Below are positions 49,494 through 58,795 of a stretch of DNA of 64,000 nucleotides, one piece after another (within the stretch, counting starts at the first letter, position 1; each line of letters begins with the position of its first letter). The notes below the pieces were generated by a model. The model saw only the letters and a list, made by a program, of their open reading frames with translations, did not search any database and was not told where the DNA came from. Both the position numbers and the translations under genes were made by a program. Source of the stretch: Taibaiella sp041660405 (GTDB lineage: Bacteria > Bacteroidota > Bacteroidia > Chitinophagales > Chitinophagaceae). The stretch is from positions 50,975-114,974 of the forward strand of contig JBAZWL010000013.1 of NCBI GenBank assembly GCA_041660405.1. Reading direction: 5' to 3'.

Positions 49494-52400
49494 ATGGATT
49501 CACATCTTCGTACTAGAGAATGGGGTTATACGTATTTTGACCGGATTGATAAGGATGGGCCTATCTTTTACCTGTTATCTTTAGGGGCTGGGCATGATAG
49601 GAAGGTTCGGGATTCTTATGCAGATTCTTATCGGCCTTGGCAAGCACATGATAGCTGGCCTGACGCTCTACTTTATTTGCAACGCATACCGTTAGGGTTC
49701 TTGCAAAAGATTGTGAATGCTTTGTTTTTGCGGAAGTCAGATATAGATTTTCTGCCTAATCCTAATCTTGGTCTTCCTGGTGGTTCACAGGGACGAACAT
49801 TTGATTATCTTAAATTTCGCATTAGGCACTTTTTATATGCACTATTTACTTTACCGATTGCGATTGCGGATACGATATTAAGTATTGCCTTTTCGCCGAT
49901 TAAAACTCTTAAAACGTTTTGGAGATTTTTAACACAATCAAATATCGAGCGTGAGCATGAAAAATACCGTTTGTATTTTAAATCTATCATTCTACATAAA
50001 TCTTGGGCTAACGAAACATATGAATCGGACAGAGAAAAACTATTTGCAAGAATACCATTAGCACAGAGAATTCATTTATTCACTGAAAAACCAGAAGATG
50101 AAGAAAGATCCGCACTTGATTATGTGATTTCTTATTGGAATACAGCAAAAGATAATAGCAAAATCAAAAATGCACTCGAGATGCTAAAAGATATTCCTGA
50201 ACAGGAAATTGTATATCAATATGCAAATACAGAATGTTTAGCAGTGGCTTTGAGAAATAATAAAATAGAACTGTTTATTAATAGAATCTCTGCTGAAAAC
50301 AAAGTAAAATTGTTTACTAATGCGAATTGGAAAAACCCCATTCTTTGTACACTGAATAATATTTCTAGATATTCTGAAAATTTGGAAAATCCAGAAAATG
50401 TGCAACTATTGCTTCAGGGGTTATCTCCCGATCAAACAATTGAAACAATCACCACTTTAATGGGGAAAATATATCATCGTGATCAACCTGAAGTTTACAT
50501 TTCACATTTATCAAATGCACTTCTTGATCATAAAAATCCTAAAGTAATGTTGTCATTGTTATTGAAAAACATGGATGACATAAGCAAAATGTCTGATCGT
50601 GTGATTTTTAAAGAAAATGATTTAGAAATAAAAGCTGGCTCTGTATTATCACTACTATTTTTCGATAAAAATACAACTATGCAAAACTTAGAATTGAGGT
50701 TACCGTGTCGCGTGAAAGGACATGATAGTTTAATTAATGCTCCAATTCATGGTTTTACTTATGCTTTAATCAATGGCACACTTGCACCTGCAAATTTAAC
50801 TGTTCATGATCGTCGTGCATATCTATTAAGTCAGAGTAAACCACTTGGGCGTGCGATATTTGAGCGCCCTGCTCTTAGTCTTAATCTATCATTATGGTTA
50901 CAAGATTTAACGCCTCAAGAGAAGATTGATGCCCTACATCTAGTTGAGAATAACAAAAATTGTCTACATATTGCTTTAGAAAAAGGAAATAATGCACTTG
51001 CTGCGCAATTAGAGGAACACGGAATGCGGGCGACTTGGCGGTATGATAATCGAACACAACAAGTTCAACAAATTCAATATGACCAAAGTATTCACAATCC
51101 TGCCACAACCAAAACGGTATGTGATTCATTGCTCGCATTAAGAAATGCAATGCCTTTAAGTAATGCACAAACAGATGGTGCGATAAAACAATTGCGCGCT
51201 TTGGCTAGCACCTTACCAGCGTCACAACAAAATAATGATGTTAAAGCTGTTGCAAGACGTGCGTTAGATCGATTGTTAGCTAGCGATTATTTAAATACGG
51301 TTGAAACTATTTCTAATGTATCTATTAAAGAAATATTCACTTATTTTTATATCGGTTTGACACAAGCATCTAATGATGAACGTGAAGAATTGCTAACAAA
51401 TTTTTACTGGCAATTGCAAAGTATTCAGCGTGACAATGATAGTAATTCTACCGATAAAACAATTTGTGATGGCGGTACGATTAATCAATTGACTCTGGCT
51501 TTACAAAAAGTTTATCCGCAACATGTTTGGGTTGTATTTTTAGATGAAAAATCTTTGACTTTGCATGCTTTAACGCGTTTACCCGCAATCATAACTAAAG
51601 CTTATGAGTCTGCAACGAATAAATCTGCATTTTCAAAAATATGTATAAATCAAAATTTTGCTGTGGTTCCACCCACATTATTGATTGAGATTAGTGCTGT
51701 CTTAAAACAAGAATTAGAAAATGAGGTAATGTACAGTCGTAATTTCAAGCCAATTCGCTGCGCAGTGCATAATCCCCAGAAATTATTAAATAATGTGATG
51801 AATATTCTTGCTGGACCGCGAAATGGAAAGCATGTCACTAAAGAAATGTTAAAGCAGGCGCTTCCTAAAATTGATGCATTGCTGGCGCAAATGATCAAGC
51901 AAAAGGAAATCCAGAAAAATACTTTAGCTTCTCAAAATATTGTTAATGCACAAGATAGACAACAGATCTTAGCAAGATATGATTTAGCAACGCAATCGCA
52001 AGCACGTCCTGCGACGAATTTAAATCAATATCATTTGTCTATGCGCAATGCGGTGATGAAAACAGATGAACAAGAAGAGCGCTATCGTTTTGTGTCCATC
52101 TGCTACAAGTTTGCTGGAAATCGACCGTTGCCAAATTCATTACCGCAATCATTTGTTAAGATGGCGCAAGAAAATGTGTTGATGGAACAATTGATCAATC
52201 TTTTACATAACAAAAGATCTGGTGATAAAATCGCATTATTTGATTTACTAGTTGATCCACAAGTAAAAACTGCTAAACAATGGCTATATTCTACTGATTT
52301 TCTAAGAACCTGTCCGAGGATTGGTATTCAAAACGTAAAGCCGCTGGTGAATGAAAAAGAAGTTGAGGGATGGTTATTTGAAAATAGTGTTGCGATTTAT

Positions 52401-52511
52401 CAAGCGTTGTTTTCACTTGCTTTGAGAAATGAGAAGAGTCTGTTTAGAAAAAGTATTGATGATGGTGTGGGTGTAGGAGTTAATGAAAAAAGTGCATTGT
52501 TAATTAATTAA
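49494..52511 (+). CDS. orphan 1005-residue protein, probable effector
   Basis: No family recognised. The N-terminal 90 residues are rich in aromatic and Gly residues (WGYTYFDRIDKDGPIFYLLSL). A hydrophobic stretch follows (FLYALFTLPIAIADTILSIAF, residues about 108-130) that could anchor in a membrane. The rest is mostly helical, with one ankyrin-like unit (NNKNCLHIALEKGNNALAAQLEEHG). There is no signal peptide. The ATG at 49494 follows a GGGG ribosome site; an ATG at 49482 is also in frame. Size, solitary position and composition fit a Legionellales secreted effector, which is inference. Confidence 0.65.
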   Translation: MDSHLRTREWGYTYFDRIDKDGPIFYLLSLGAGHDRKVRDSYADSYRPWQAHDSWPDALLYLQRIPLGFLQKIVNALFLRKSDIDFLPNPNLGLPGGSQGRTFDYLKFRIRHFLYALFTLPIAIADTILSIAFSPIKTLKTFWRFLTQSNIEREHEKYRLYFKSIILHKSWANETYESDREKLFARIPLAQRIHLFTEKPEDEERSALDYVISYWNTAKDNSKIKNALEMLKDIPEQEIVYQYANTECLAVALRNNKIELFINRISAENKVKLFTNANWKNPILCTLNNISRYSENLENPENVQLLLQGLSPDQTIETITTLMGKIYHRDQPEVYISHLSNALLDHKNPKVMLSLLLKNMDDISKMSDRVIFKENDLEIKAGSVLSLLFFDKNTTMQNLELRLPCRVKGHDSLINAPIHGFTYALINGTLAPANLTVHDRRAYLLSQSKPLGRAIFERPALSLNLSLWLQDLTPQEKIDALHLVENNKNCLHIALEKGNNALAAQLEEHGMRATWRYDNRTQQVQQIQYDQSIHNPATTKTVCDSLLALRNAMPLSNAQTDGAIKQLRALASTLPASQQNNDVKAVARRALDRLLASDYLNTVETISNVSIKEIFTYFYIGLTQASNDEREELLTNFYWQLQSIQRDNDSNSTDKTICDGGTINQLTLALQKVYPQHVWVVFLDEKSLTLHALTRLPAIITKAYESATNKSAFSKICINQNFAVVPPTLLIEISAVLKQELENEVMYSRNFKPIRCAVHNPQKLLNNVMNILAGPRNGKHVTKEMLKQALPKIDALLAQMIKQKEIQKNTLASQNIVNAQDRQQILARYDLATQSQARPATNLNQYHLSMRNAVMKTDEQEERYRFVSICYKFAGNRPLPNSLPQSFVKMAQENVLMEQLINLLHNKRSGDKIALFDLLVDPQVKTAKQWLYSTDFLRTCPRIGIQNVKPLVNEKEVEGWLFENSVAIYQALFSLALRNEKSLFRKSIDDGVGVGVNEKSALLIN

Positions 52512-52520
52512 TATCGAATC

Positions 52521-52556
52521 AAGCCAGCGTCAAACTATTGAGGCTGGCTTTATTTG
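52521..52556 (+). terminator. terminator of the 1005-residue protein gene
   Basis: AAGCCAGC and GCTGGCTT, extended inwards by TCAA/TTGA with one mismatch, form a long stem followed by TATTTG. The T tract is weak but the stem is strong. It lies just before a convergent gene. Confidence 0.75.
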
Positions 52557-52580
52557 AAAACAGGTTTGTATTAAGATAAA

Positions 52581-52964
52581 TTATATGGACCAAGGTTTAG
52601 TGATCACATCCCCATTCGGTGCTTCACACATTTCTTGATTCATACCTAAAAATTTAATTTTATCTAAATGTAACTCACTCATAATACGCGCAGGAATGCG
52701 CGCAGCAATTAAAGTACCTGCAGGCCAAATGCCTACGGGCGTACCATGTTGACCACGTTCAATTAATAGAATATTTCTACATACGGTAATTAATTTGATG
52801 ATTTCTACATCAAATCCAGCTTGTAGCGTTAAAAAATAACTTTGTTCTTTATCTAAACTTTCAGATAAAAGCATCGCTTTTTCGCTACTGACAGGAACAC
52901 CTGTAGAGTTAAGATTTAATGTCGCATGAATATTAGCCTGCCAGCCCTGATATTGTTCCCACAT
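52581..52964 (-). CDS. small protein with a phage-tail-like motif
   Basis: The 127-residue protein starts at the ATG at 52964 after an AGGTG site. The middle motif LLIERGQHGTPVGIWPAGTLIAARI resembles the RGQEGT...WPAGT motif common in phage tail and fibre proteins. The first half (LNSTGVPVSSEKAMLLSES) also has a phage-structural look. The rest is unrecognised. It may be a domesticated phage fragment. It is a lone gene; no other phage genes are adjacent. Confidence 0.6.
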   Translation of the reverse strand: MWEQYQGWQANIHATLNLNSTGVPVSSEKAMLLSESLDKEQSYFLTLQAGFDVEIIKLITVCRNILLIERGQHGTPVGIWPAGTLIAARIPARIMSELHLDKIKFLGMNQEMCEAPNGDVITKPWSI

Positions 52965-53090
52965 AACACACCTTTTTTTTATTATTGTTTTGTGTATATG
53001 TAGTATCGGTCTTTTAAGGCTAAGATTCACCTTTTAGACCCATAGATGGCTTGGCAGCATACTGTAGCGGCTGGTAGGTCAAGCCTAATA

Positions 53091-53492
53091 TCATCGATTT
53101 AACAATTCTGCAAAAGGTAATTTTGCTGCTTTTTTATCAAAAGTTAACGTCGCTTTACATCCGAAATGATGATTCAATCGCATAATATAATGATCTGCAA
53201 AGTCAGCACGTCCTTGCGCATAACCTTGGAGCGTCTGCCATAAAATATCTGGTTCATGCAGATGGAATTGTCGTACTTTTAAAATACAGTCAAGAACGCT
53301 CACAATTTCTTGTCGCGAATATTCATATGCAGTTTCGAGCACCCACACCAACTCACACAGTACAATACCACTGACAAATGCAGGAGATGCTAAAGTACAT
53401 TCTTTTTCTAAAAAATGTGTGGCGCTAGCGCTTTGCTCTGCATCATCTTGTACGATATAACGCACCAATACATTAGTATCTATGCCTTTCAT
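53091..53492 (-). CDS. vapC: VapC-like PIN-domain toxin
   Basis: The 133-residue PIN ribonuclease has IDTNVLVRYIVQDD (first Asp), LCELVWVLE (central Glu) and RADFADHYIM with ATLTFDKKAAKL for the remaining acidic residues. VapC toxins cleave tRNA or rRNA. It begins one base inside the AbrB-type antitoxin stop region, so the two are coupled. It differs in sequence from the PIN protein at 29645. Confidence 0.93.
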   Translation of the reverse strand: MKGIDTNVLVRYIVQDDAEQSASATHFLEKECTLASPAFVSGIVLCELVWVLETAYEYSRQEIVSVLDCILKVRQFHLHEPDILWQTLQGYAQGRADFADHYIMRLNHHFGCKATLTFDKKAAKLPFAELLNR

Positions 53493-53734
53493 TATCCCTT
53501 CTGTGCTCCTCGATTAGCAATGGCAGCATTCATGTCTTCTATTGAAACTTTTTTCCGTGGCTTTTTTAACATGCCTTTAAGCGCTTGAACATCTTTTGTT
53601 TGCGGCATAAAACAGACTCTCCCATCAGATTCTATTAAAAACTCAATTCGATCCCCTGTATTCAAACTCAGATACCGCCTGATATCGGCAGGTATAGTAA
53701 TTTGCCCCTTACTGGTAATACTCGCTGTTGTCAT
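53492..53734 (-). CDS. vapB: AbrB/VapB-type antitoxin
   Basis: The 80-residue protein has the swapped-hairpin DNA-binding domain TTASITSKGQITIPADIRRYLSLNTGDRIEFLIE and a C-terminal tail that would cover the PIN toxin (LKGMLKKPRKKVSIEDMNAAIANRG). It should also repress the promoter; an inverted repeat lies just upstream. Confidence 0.93.
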   Translation of the reverse strand: MTTASITSKGQITIPADIRRYLSLNTGDRIEFLIESDGRVCFMPQTKDVQALKGMLKKPRKKVSIEDMNAAIANRGAQKG

Positions 53735-53742
53735 GTTTAATT

Positions 53743-53779
53743 CCTTACTTTAACAATATTTCCTTATTTTAAGGTAAGG
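53743..53779. promoter_or_regulatory. inverted repeat upstream of vapBC, likely operator
   Basis: CCTTACTTTAA (53743-53753) and TTAAGGTAAGG (53769-53779) match as inverted repeats in 10 of 11 positions with a 15-base spacer. It is immediately upstream of the antitoxin start, the normal place for AbrB/VapB autoregulation. Confidence 0.55.
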
Positions 53780-53866
53780 ATAAAGCACTGTCAAAGCAAG
53801 GATTAAAAGCTCTAAATAATATAACATTAATGATTTTTAATGACAATATGCTAATCTTAAATGAGA

Positions 53867-55159
53867 CTACGTCAAAGGATGTTTAATAATAATCGTCTGA
53901 TGCCGCTGCGGCCCGGTTGATAAAATATGAATGGGAATCCCAAGCAAGGAACTGATACGCGTTAAATAGTCACGCGCATTTTGAGGTAGCGCATCCCAGC
54001 TGGTTAAACCATAAGTGATTTCTGACCAACCTGGCATAGTTTCATAAATCGGTTTACACAAAGCCAAATCTTCGGCTTGTGAAACAAAATGATCAATACG
54101 TTTACCATTGATTTCATAAGCAATAGCAATTTTGATTTCTTTTAAGCCGTCTAAAATATCTAATTTGGTAACGCCTAATCCTGTAATACTATTAATATGA
54201 ACAGCATGTTTTAAAGCGACTAAATCTAACCAACCACAACGACGAGGACGTCCTGTGACTGTGCCAAATTCTTTACCTACTTTTGCAATATGGGCACCAA
54301 TGTCATCATTTAATTCTGTGGGCATAGGACCACCGCCTACACGCGTCGCATAAGCTTTAGTGACACCTAATACTTCATCAATATAACAAGGACCAAATCC
54401 TGCACCTGAAGAAATAGCACCTGATACCGTATTGGAGCTAGTCACAAAAGGATAAGTGCCTTGATCAATATCTAGTAACGTACCTTGTGCACCTTCAAAT
54501 AAAATTGATTGTTTTTGCGCGCGCAATTGTGCAAGTTGTTGCACAACATCACTTAAATATGGACTCAATGCCGCTTGATGTTCAAGGGTTGCGGCTAAAC
54601 TATCTTCTAATGTGACAGCAGGTTGTCGATAATATTGTTGTAAAATAAAATTATGGAATTCTAATAATGATTTAAGTTGTTCAATAAAACGATCCGGATT
54701 ACGCATATCACCTAAACGTAAGCCACGGCGACTCACATGATCCGCATAAGCAGGCCCGATACCACGACCTGTGGTACCAATTGCAGCAGCGCCTAATGAT
54801 TTTTCACGCGCTAAATCTAAAGCAACATGACTGGGTAGAATAATGGGACAAGATAAACTGACATGTAAACGTCCAGTAACATTGACACCTTTTTTTGCAA
54901 GCATCGCAATTTCATCGAGCAATACGCGCGGCGCAACGACAACACCATTGGCAATAAAACATTCAACATTGTCATGTAAAATTCCTGAAGGAATTAAACT
55001 GAGCGCAGTGGTTTCACCATCAATCACTAAGGTATGACCTGCATTATGTCCGCCTTGAAAGCGAACTACTGCACGTGCATCACAGGTCAGCAAATCAACA
55101 ATTTTACCTTTACCTTCATCGCCCCACTGGCTACCCAGTACTACAATATTTTTACTCAT
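53867..55159 (-). CDS. purA: adenylosuccinate synthetase PurA
   Basis: PurA converts IMP plus aspartate to adenylosuccinate using GTP. The 430-residue protein has VVLGSQWGDEGKGKIVDLL, GGHNAGHTLV, AIGTTGRGIGPAYADHVSRRGLRLGD and the GTP-site TKLDILDGL. It closes the miaA-hfq-hflX-hflK-hflC-purA run. Confidence 0.98.
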   Translation of the reverse strand: MSKNIVVLGSQWGDEGKGKIVDLLTCDARAVVRFQGGHNAGHTLVIDGETTALSLIPSGILHDNVECFIANGVVVAPRVLLDEIAMLAKKGVNVTGRLHVSLSCPIILPSHVALDLAREKSLGAAAIGTTGRGIGPAYADHVSRRGLRLGDMRNPDRFIEQLKSLLEFHNFILQQYYRQPAVTLEDSLAATLEHQAALSPYLSDVVQQLAQLRAQKQSILFEGAQGTLLDIDQGTYPFVTSSNTVSGAISSGAGFGPCYIDEVLGVTKAYATRVGGGPMPTELNDDIGAHIAKVGKEFGTVTGRPRRCGWLDLVALKHAVHINSITGLGVTKLDILDGLKEIKIAIAYEINGKRIDHFVSQAEDLALCKPIYETMPGWSEITYGLTSWDALPQNARDYLTRISSLLGIPIHILSTGPQRHQTIIIKHPLT

Positions 55160-56035
55160 TTATTTCGCAGCATTAAAATATTTAAAGAAATCACTTTCAG
55201 GTGACAATACAAATACGTCATTTTTATCTACAAATGCATTTTCATAAGCATTTAAACTACGATAAAACGCGTAAAACTCTGGGTCTTTACCATAAGATTG
55301 ACCATAAATCCCAGCTACTGTTGCATCAGCATTACCACGAATAATGCGCGCTTCATTTTCAGCAGTGGCCAACATGATTTGCACTTGTTCATCGGCTTGT
55401 GCGCGAATAGTTTCAGAAACTTTTTCACCATCAGCGCGGTGTTCAGCAGCTACTTGTTGACGTTCTGCACGCATTCTTTCAAATACGGAAACGCTCACTT
55501 CATCCGGTAAATCAATACGTTTAATCCGTACGTCTATAACTTCGATGCCTAATGATTGCGCACTGTCATTAATTTCACTGCTTAAGCTTTTCATGATTTC
55601 ATCACGATTTTCAGAAACCACTTCACTGATCGTACTGCGACCAAATTGTGCACGCAGACCATCATTTACTTTTTGCTCAAGCAAGCTATCAGCACGGGCA
55701 AATACACCGCTTGTGGCTTTATAGAAATGTGGGAAATCTTGGATACGCCATTTTACAAAAGAGCTCACAATCACGTCTTTCTTTTCACTGGTGACGATGC
55801 GTGAGTCTTCTATGTCCAAGGTTTGAATACGATTATCAAACCGTACTACGCTACTGATGAATGGCCATTTCATATGCAAACCAGGTTGCATTACTCTTGC
55901 TATGCCATTGTCTTCAACAATACGACCTAGTGTTAACACTAAACCACGTTCTGTTTCTTTAATTGTATAAAAACTGAATAATGAAAAAAACAAAACAACG
56001 GCAATCATTATCCACACATTGGGTTTGAATTTCAT
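55160..56035 (-). CDS. hflC: FtsH protease modulator HflC
   Basis: HflC with HflK forms the membrane assembly that regulates FtsH. The 291-residue protein has one N-terminal membrane span (residues about 6-25), then an SPFH domain (GLVLTLGRIVEDNGIARVMQPGLHMKWPF). The ERMRAERQQVAAEHRADGEK coiled region and a C-terminal FYAFYRSLNAYENAF follow. It lies three bases after hflK. Confidence 0.97.
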   Translation of the reverse strand: MKFKPNVWIMIAVVLFFSLFSFYTIKETERGLVLTLGRIVEDNGIARVMQPGLHMKWPFISSVVRFDNRIQTLDIEDSRIVTSEKKDVIVSSFVKWRIQDFPHFYKATSGVFARADSLLEQKVNDGLRAQFGRSTISEVVSENRDEIMKSLSSEINDSAQSLGIEVIDVRIKRIDLPDEVSVSVFERMRAERQQVAAEHRADGEKVSETIRAQADEQVQIMLATAENEARIIRGNADATVAGIYGQSYGKDPEFYAFYRSLNAYENAFVDKNDVFVLSPESDFFKYFNAAK

Positions 56036-56038
56036 AGC

Positions 56039-57202
56039 TTATCTCCTCTCACGTGAACGTGCGTCATTGGCATTTTGTTTACTGCTTTGCGGAACAGCTA
56101 CGGGCGATTCTTCTATTAGCACATTCACTGAAGACGGTGCTTCAGTTGTTTTTTTCATGAGTTGATCCAGCGGTAAATACATCACTTGCTGACCATTGGC
56201 ACTATCCACCACAATTTTACTCACACGTCCTAAAACACTTTCCATGGCATCTATATATAGACGCTCACGTGTTACTTCAGGCGCTTTTTGATATTGCGGC
56301 AATAAACGATTGAAACGTTCAACATCTGCTTGTGCACGTAATTTTACTTCAGCTTCGTACGCACGTGAATCAGCTAAAATACGTTGTACTTGCCCTTCAG
56401 CTGTCGGTAACACACGACGACGATAAGCATTGGCTAAATTAATTAAACGCTCTTCATCTTCTTGCGCTTTAATCGCATCATCAAAAGCTTCTTTAACTTC
56501 TTCAGGTGGACGAGCAGGTTGCAAGTTCACGTCAGTAATTAATAAACCCGATTGATAAATCGCTAACGTTTCTTCAATTTGTTTGCGAATTTCATCACGA
56601 ATTTCTGAACGACGTTCAGTTAAAACGTCATCTAATGTAGATTGCCCAACAACTTGACGAATCGCGCTATCGGTTGCTTCTTTTAAGCTACGATTGGGAT
56701 CAATCACATTAAATAAATAATTCGGTAAATTATCAACTTTATATTGAACCGCTAATTGCACCACAATAATATTTTCATCGCTAGTCAACATGCGGCTGCT
56801 ATGGGTCGAATCCATAATGCGCTCAACATTGACCACTTCTTTTGAGCGAATAAATAAAGGTAACCAATGCGGTCCTGGCCCTACTTCTTTCACAAAATGA
56901 CCGAATTGAAAAACAACGGCGCGCTCAGCAGGTTTAACAATATAAATACCGCTCAATACATAGACAGCCAGCAAAACCGCTACGATTAAACCAATACCAA
57001 AACGTGTAGCTGAAGGAGGTCTCATATCTGAAACATTATTATTTTGTGAACCGCGGCCCTTTTGACCACCAAAAATACTATTTAATTTTTCCTGCATTTT
57101 ACGCAGAACTTCATCTAAATCGGGCGGCTGTGGCTCATTATGACGATTACCACCTGACCAAGGATCTTTATTTTTATCGCTTCCGGGCTCATTCCAGGCC
57201 AT
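56039..57202 (-). CDS. hflK: FtsH protease modulator HflK
   Basis: The 387-residue protein has a Gly/Asn-rich N-terminal tail (DKNKDPWSGGNRHNEPQPPDLDEVLRKMQE) and one membrane span (residues about 72-90). The SPFH domain follows (VKPAERAVVFQFGHFVKEVGPGPHW, QLAVQYKVDNLPNYLFNV). The ARPPEEVKEAFDDAIKAQED segment is typical. It precedes hflC in the same operon. Confidence 0.97.
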   Translation of the reverse strand: MAWNEPGSDKNKDPWSGGNRHNEPQPPDLDEVLRKMQEKLNSIFGGQKGRGSQNNNVSDMRPPSATRFGIGLIVAVLLAVYVLSGIYIVKPAERAVVFQFGHFVKEVGPGPHWLPLFIRSKEVVNVERIMDSTHSSRMLTSDENIIVVQLAVQYKVDNLPNYLFNVIDPNRSLKEATDSAIRQVVGQSTLDDVLTERRSEIRDEIRKQIEETLAIYQSGLLITDVNLQPARPPEEVKEAFDDAIKAQEDEERLINLANAYRRRVLPTAEGQVQRILADSRAYEAEVKLRAQADVERFNRLLPQYQKAPEVTRERLYIDAMESVLGRVSKIVVDSANGQQVMYLPLDQLMKKTTEAPSSVNVLIEESPVAVPQSSKQNANDARSRERR

Positions 57203-57231
57203 ATTATTTACCCCTTGAAAAAAAATTTATT

Positions 57232-58482
57232 CTACCTGATTACCTGCACGTCTTCAAATGCTATCCCAGCTTTACGTAAAATATGTCTAAGAACATCGCG
57301 ATGAAGTTGGACAGTGACGATCCATCCGCCTTCTTCCCTTGCTTGCTCTTGCAAAATAGCTTGTGTTTCATATAATTGTGCGCGAATACCGCCCATATCT
57401 GCTGATAATGATAATTGGCATTTAATAAGCTCAGAAGCTAATGCGCGCGCTATTGCCTGTTCGAGTACAACCAAGCCTTGACCTGTTTGAGCACAAATAC
57501 CGACTTGCTCACTGGTGAGCGCTTGAGCTTCTTCTAAGAGGTCAATTTTATTAAATACTTGGATTTGCAACACTTGATCCGCATCAATTTGCGCAAGTAC
57601 ATCATTCACATGGGTAATTTTTTCATCACGCCGCGGGTCGCTAACATCAATGACATGCAATAATAAATCGGCATCACGCGTTTCTTCTAAGGTTGCTGAA
57701 AAAGCTTCTATCAATTGGTGTGGTAAATGTTGCACAAAACCTACCGTATCCACCAAAATAACATCACCTACGCCTGGAATTTGAATACGTCTTAAAGTGG
57801 GATCTAGCGTTGCAAACAATTGATCTGCAACATAAACCTCGTCATTGGCCAGCGTATTAAATAATGTTGATTTACCAGCATTGGTATAACCGACTAATGA
57901 AACTGTAGGTAAGGCACTTTTACTGCGGCTTTTCCGGCTTGCGCTACGTTGTGCTTTAATTTTTGCTAAGCGGCTTAATAATGTTTTAATGCGCTGGCGA
58001 ATTAAACGTCTATCCGTTTCTAATTGCGCTTCACCCGGGCCACGCAAACCAATACCACCTTTTTGCCGCTCTAAGTGCGTCCAAGTTCGAACAAGACGTG
58101 AGGCTAAATGATTTAACTGCGCTAATTCAACTTGTAATTTACCTTCAAAACTCTGCGCGCGTTGGGCAAAAATATCAAGGATTAAGCCGGTGCGATCAAT
58201 AACACGGCATTTTAATTCACGTTCAAGGTTACGTTCTTGTGAAGGAGACAAACTATGATTAACAATAACCAAATCAGCTTTTTGTTCAGTAACTTTTTGG
58301 ACTAGTTCTTCAACTTTGCCTTTACCGATTAAATAACGCACATCCACACGTTCGCGCCGCACGGTGATGGTTTCTAAAGTTTGTGCACCTGCTGCATCGG
58401 CAAGTGCTTGAAATTCAGCTAAATCTTCATTATCACTGGCTTTTGTAAAATCCACATGCACCAGCAGCGCGCGTTCAGACAC
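57232..58482 (-). CDS. hflX: ribosome-splitting GTPase HflX
   Basis: HflX dissociates stalled ribosomes. The 416-residue protein has the N-terminal HflX domain (YLIGKGKVEELVQ, VNHSLSPSQERNLE), a glycine-rich linker (KGGIGLRGPGEAQLETDRRLI) and a G domain with GYTNAGKSTLFNTL, DTVGFVQHLPH and NKIDL. It starts with GTG at 58482, sharing a base with the hfq stop. Confidence 0.97.
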   Translation of the reverse strand: MSERALLVHVDFTKASDNEDLAEFQALADAAGAQTLETITVRRERVDVRYLIGKGKVEELVQKVTEQKADLVIVNHSLSPSQERNLERELKCRVIDRTGLILDIFAQRAQSFEGKLQVELAQLNHLASRLVRTWTHLERQKGGIGLRGPGEAQLETDRRLIRQRIKTLLSRLAKIKAQRSASRKSRSKSALPTVSLVGYTNAGKSTLFNTLANDEVYVADQLFATLDPTLRRIQIPGVGDVILVDTVGFVQHLPHQLIEAFSATLEETRDADLLLHVIDVSDPRRDEKITHVNDVLAQIDADQVLQIQVFNKIDLLEEAQALTSEQVGICAQTGQGLVVLEQAIARALASELIKCQLSLSADMGGIRAQLYETQAILQEQAREEGGWIVTVQLHRDVLRHILRKAGIAFEDVQVIR

Positions 58483-58751
58483 TAAATATTTCCTGGTGCA
58501 ACCGCATCTTCTTCAACGTCATCCATCGTTAATCCTGCTGGCATTTTTACATTGCGTGCGGGAACAATGGTTGATATGGCATGTTTATAGACCATTTGGC
58601 TCACAGTATTTTTTAATAAAATTACAAACTGGTCAAATGACTCGACTTGTCCTTGTAATTTAATACCATTAACTAGATAAATAGCAACGGGTACACGTTC
58701 TTTACGTAGTGCATTTAAAAAAGGATCTTGTAACAATTGGCTCTTTGACAT
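58482..58751 (-). CDS. hfq: RNA chaperone Hfq
   Basis: Hfq is a hexameric Sm-like protein that pairs small RNAs with mRNAs. The 89-residue protein has QDPFLNALRKERVPVAIYLVNGIKLQG (Sm1) and VYKHAISTIVP (Sm2). The short acidic tail is usual. The ATG at 58751 is clear; a longer in-frame extension to 58874 overlaps miaA and is rejected. The presence of Hfq makes small-RNA regulation likely in this organism. Confidence 0.98.
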   Translation of the reverse strand: MSKSQLLQDPFLNALRKERVPVAIYLVNGIKLQGQVESFDQFVILLKNTVSQMVYKHAISTIVPARNVKMPAGLTMDDVEEDAVAPGNI

Positions 58752-58795
58752 TTTTATTTTCCTTATCAAGAAGAACCCGATTTTATATGTGTTTC

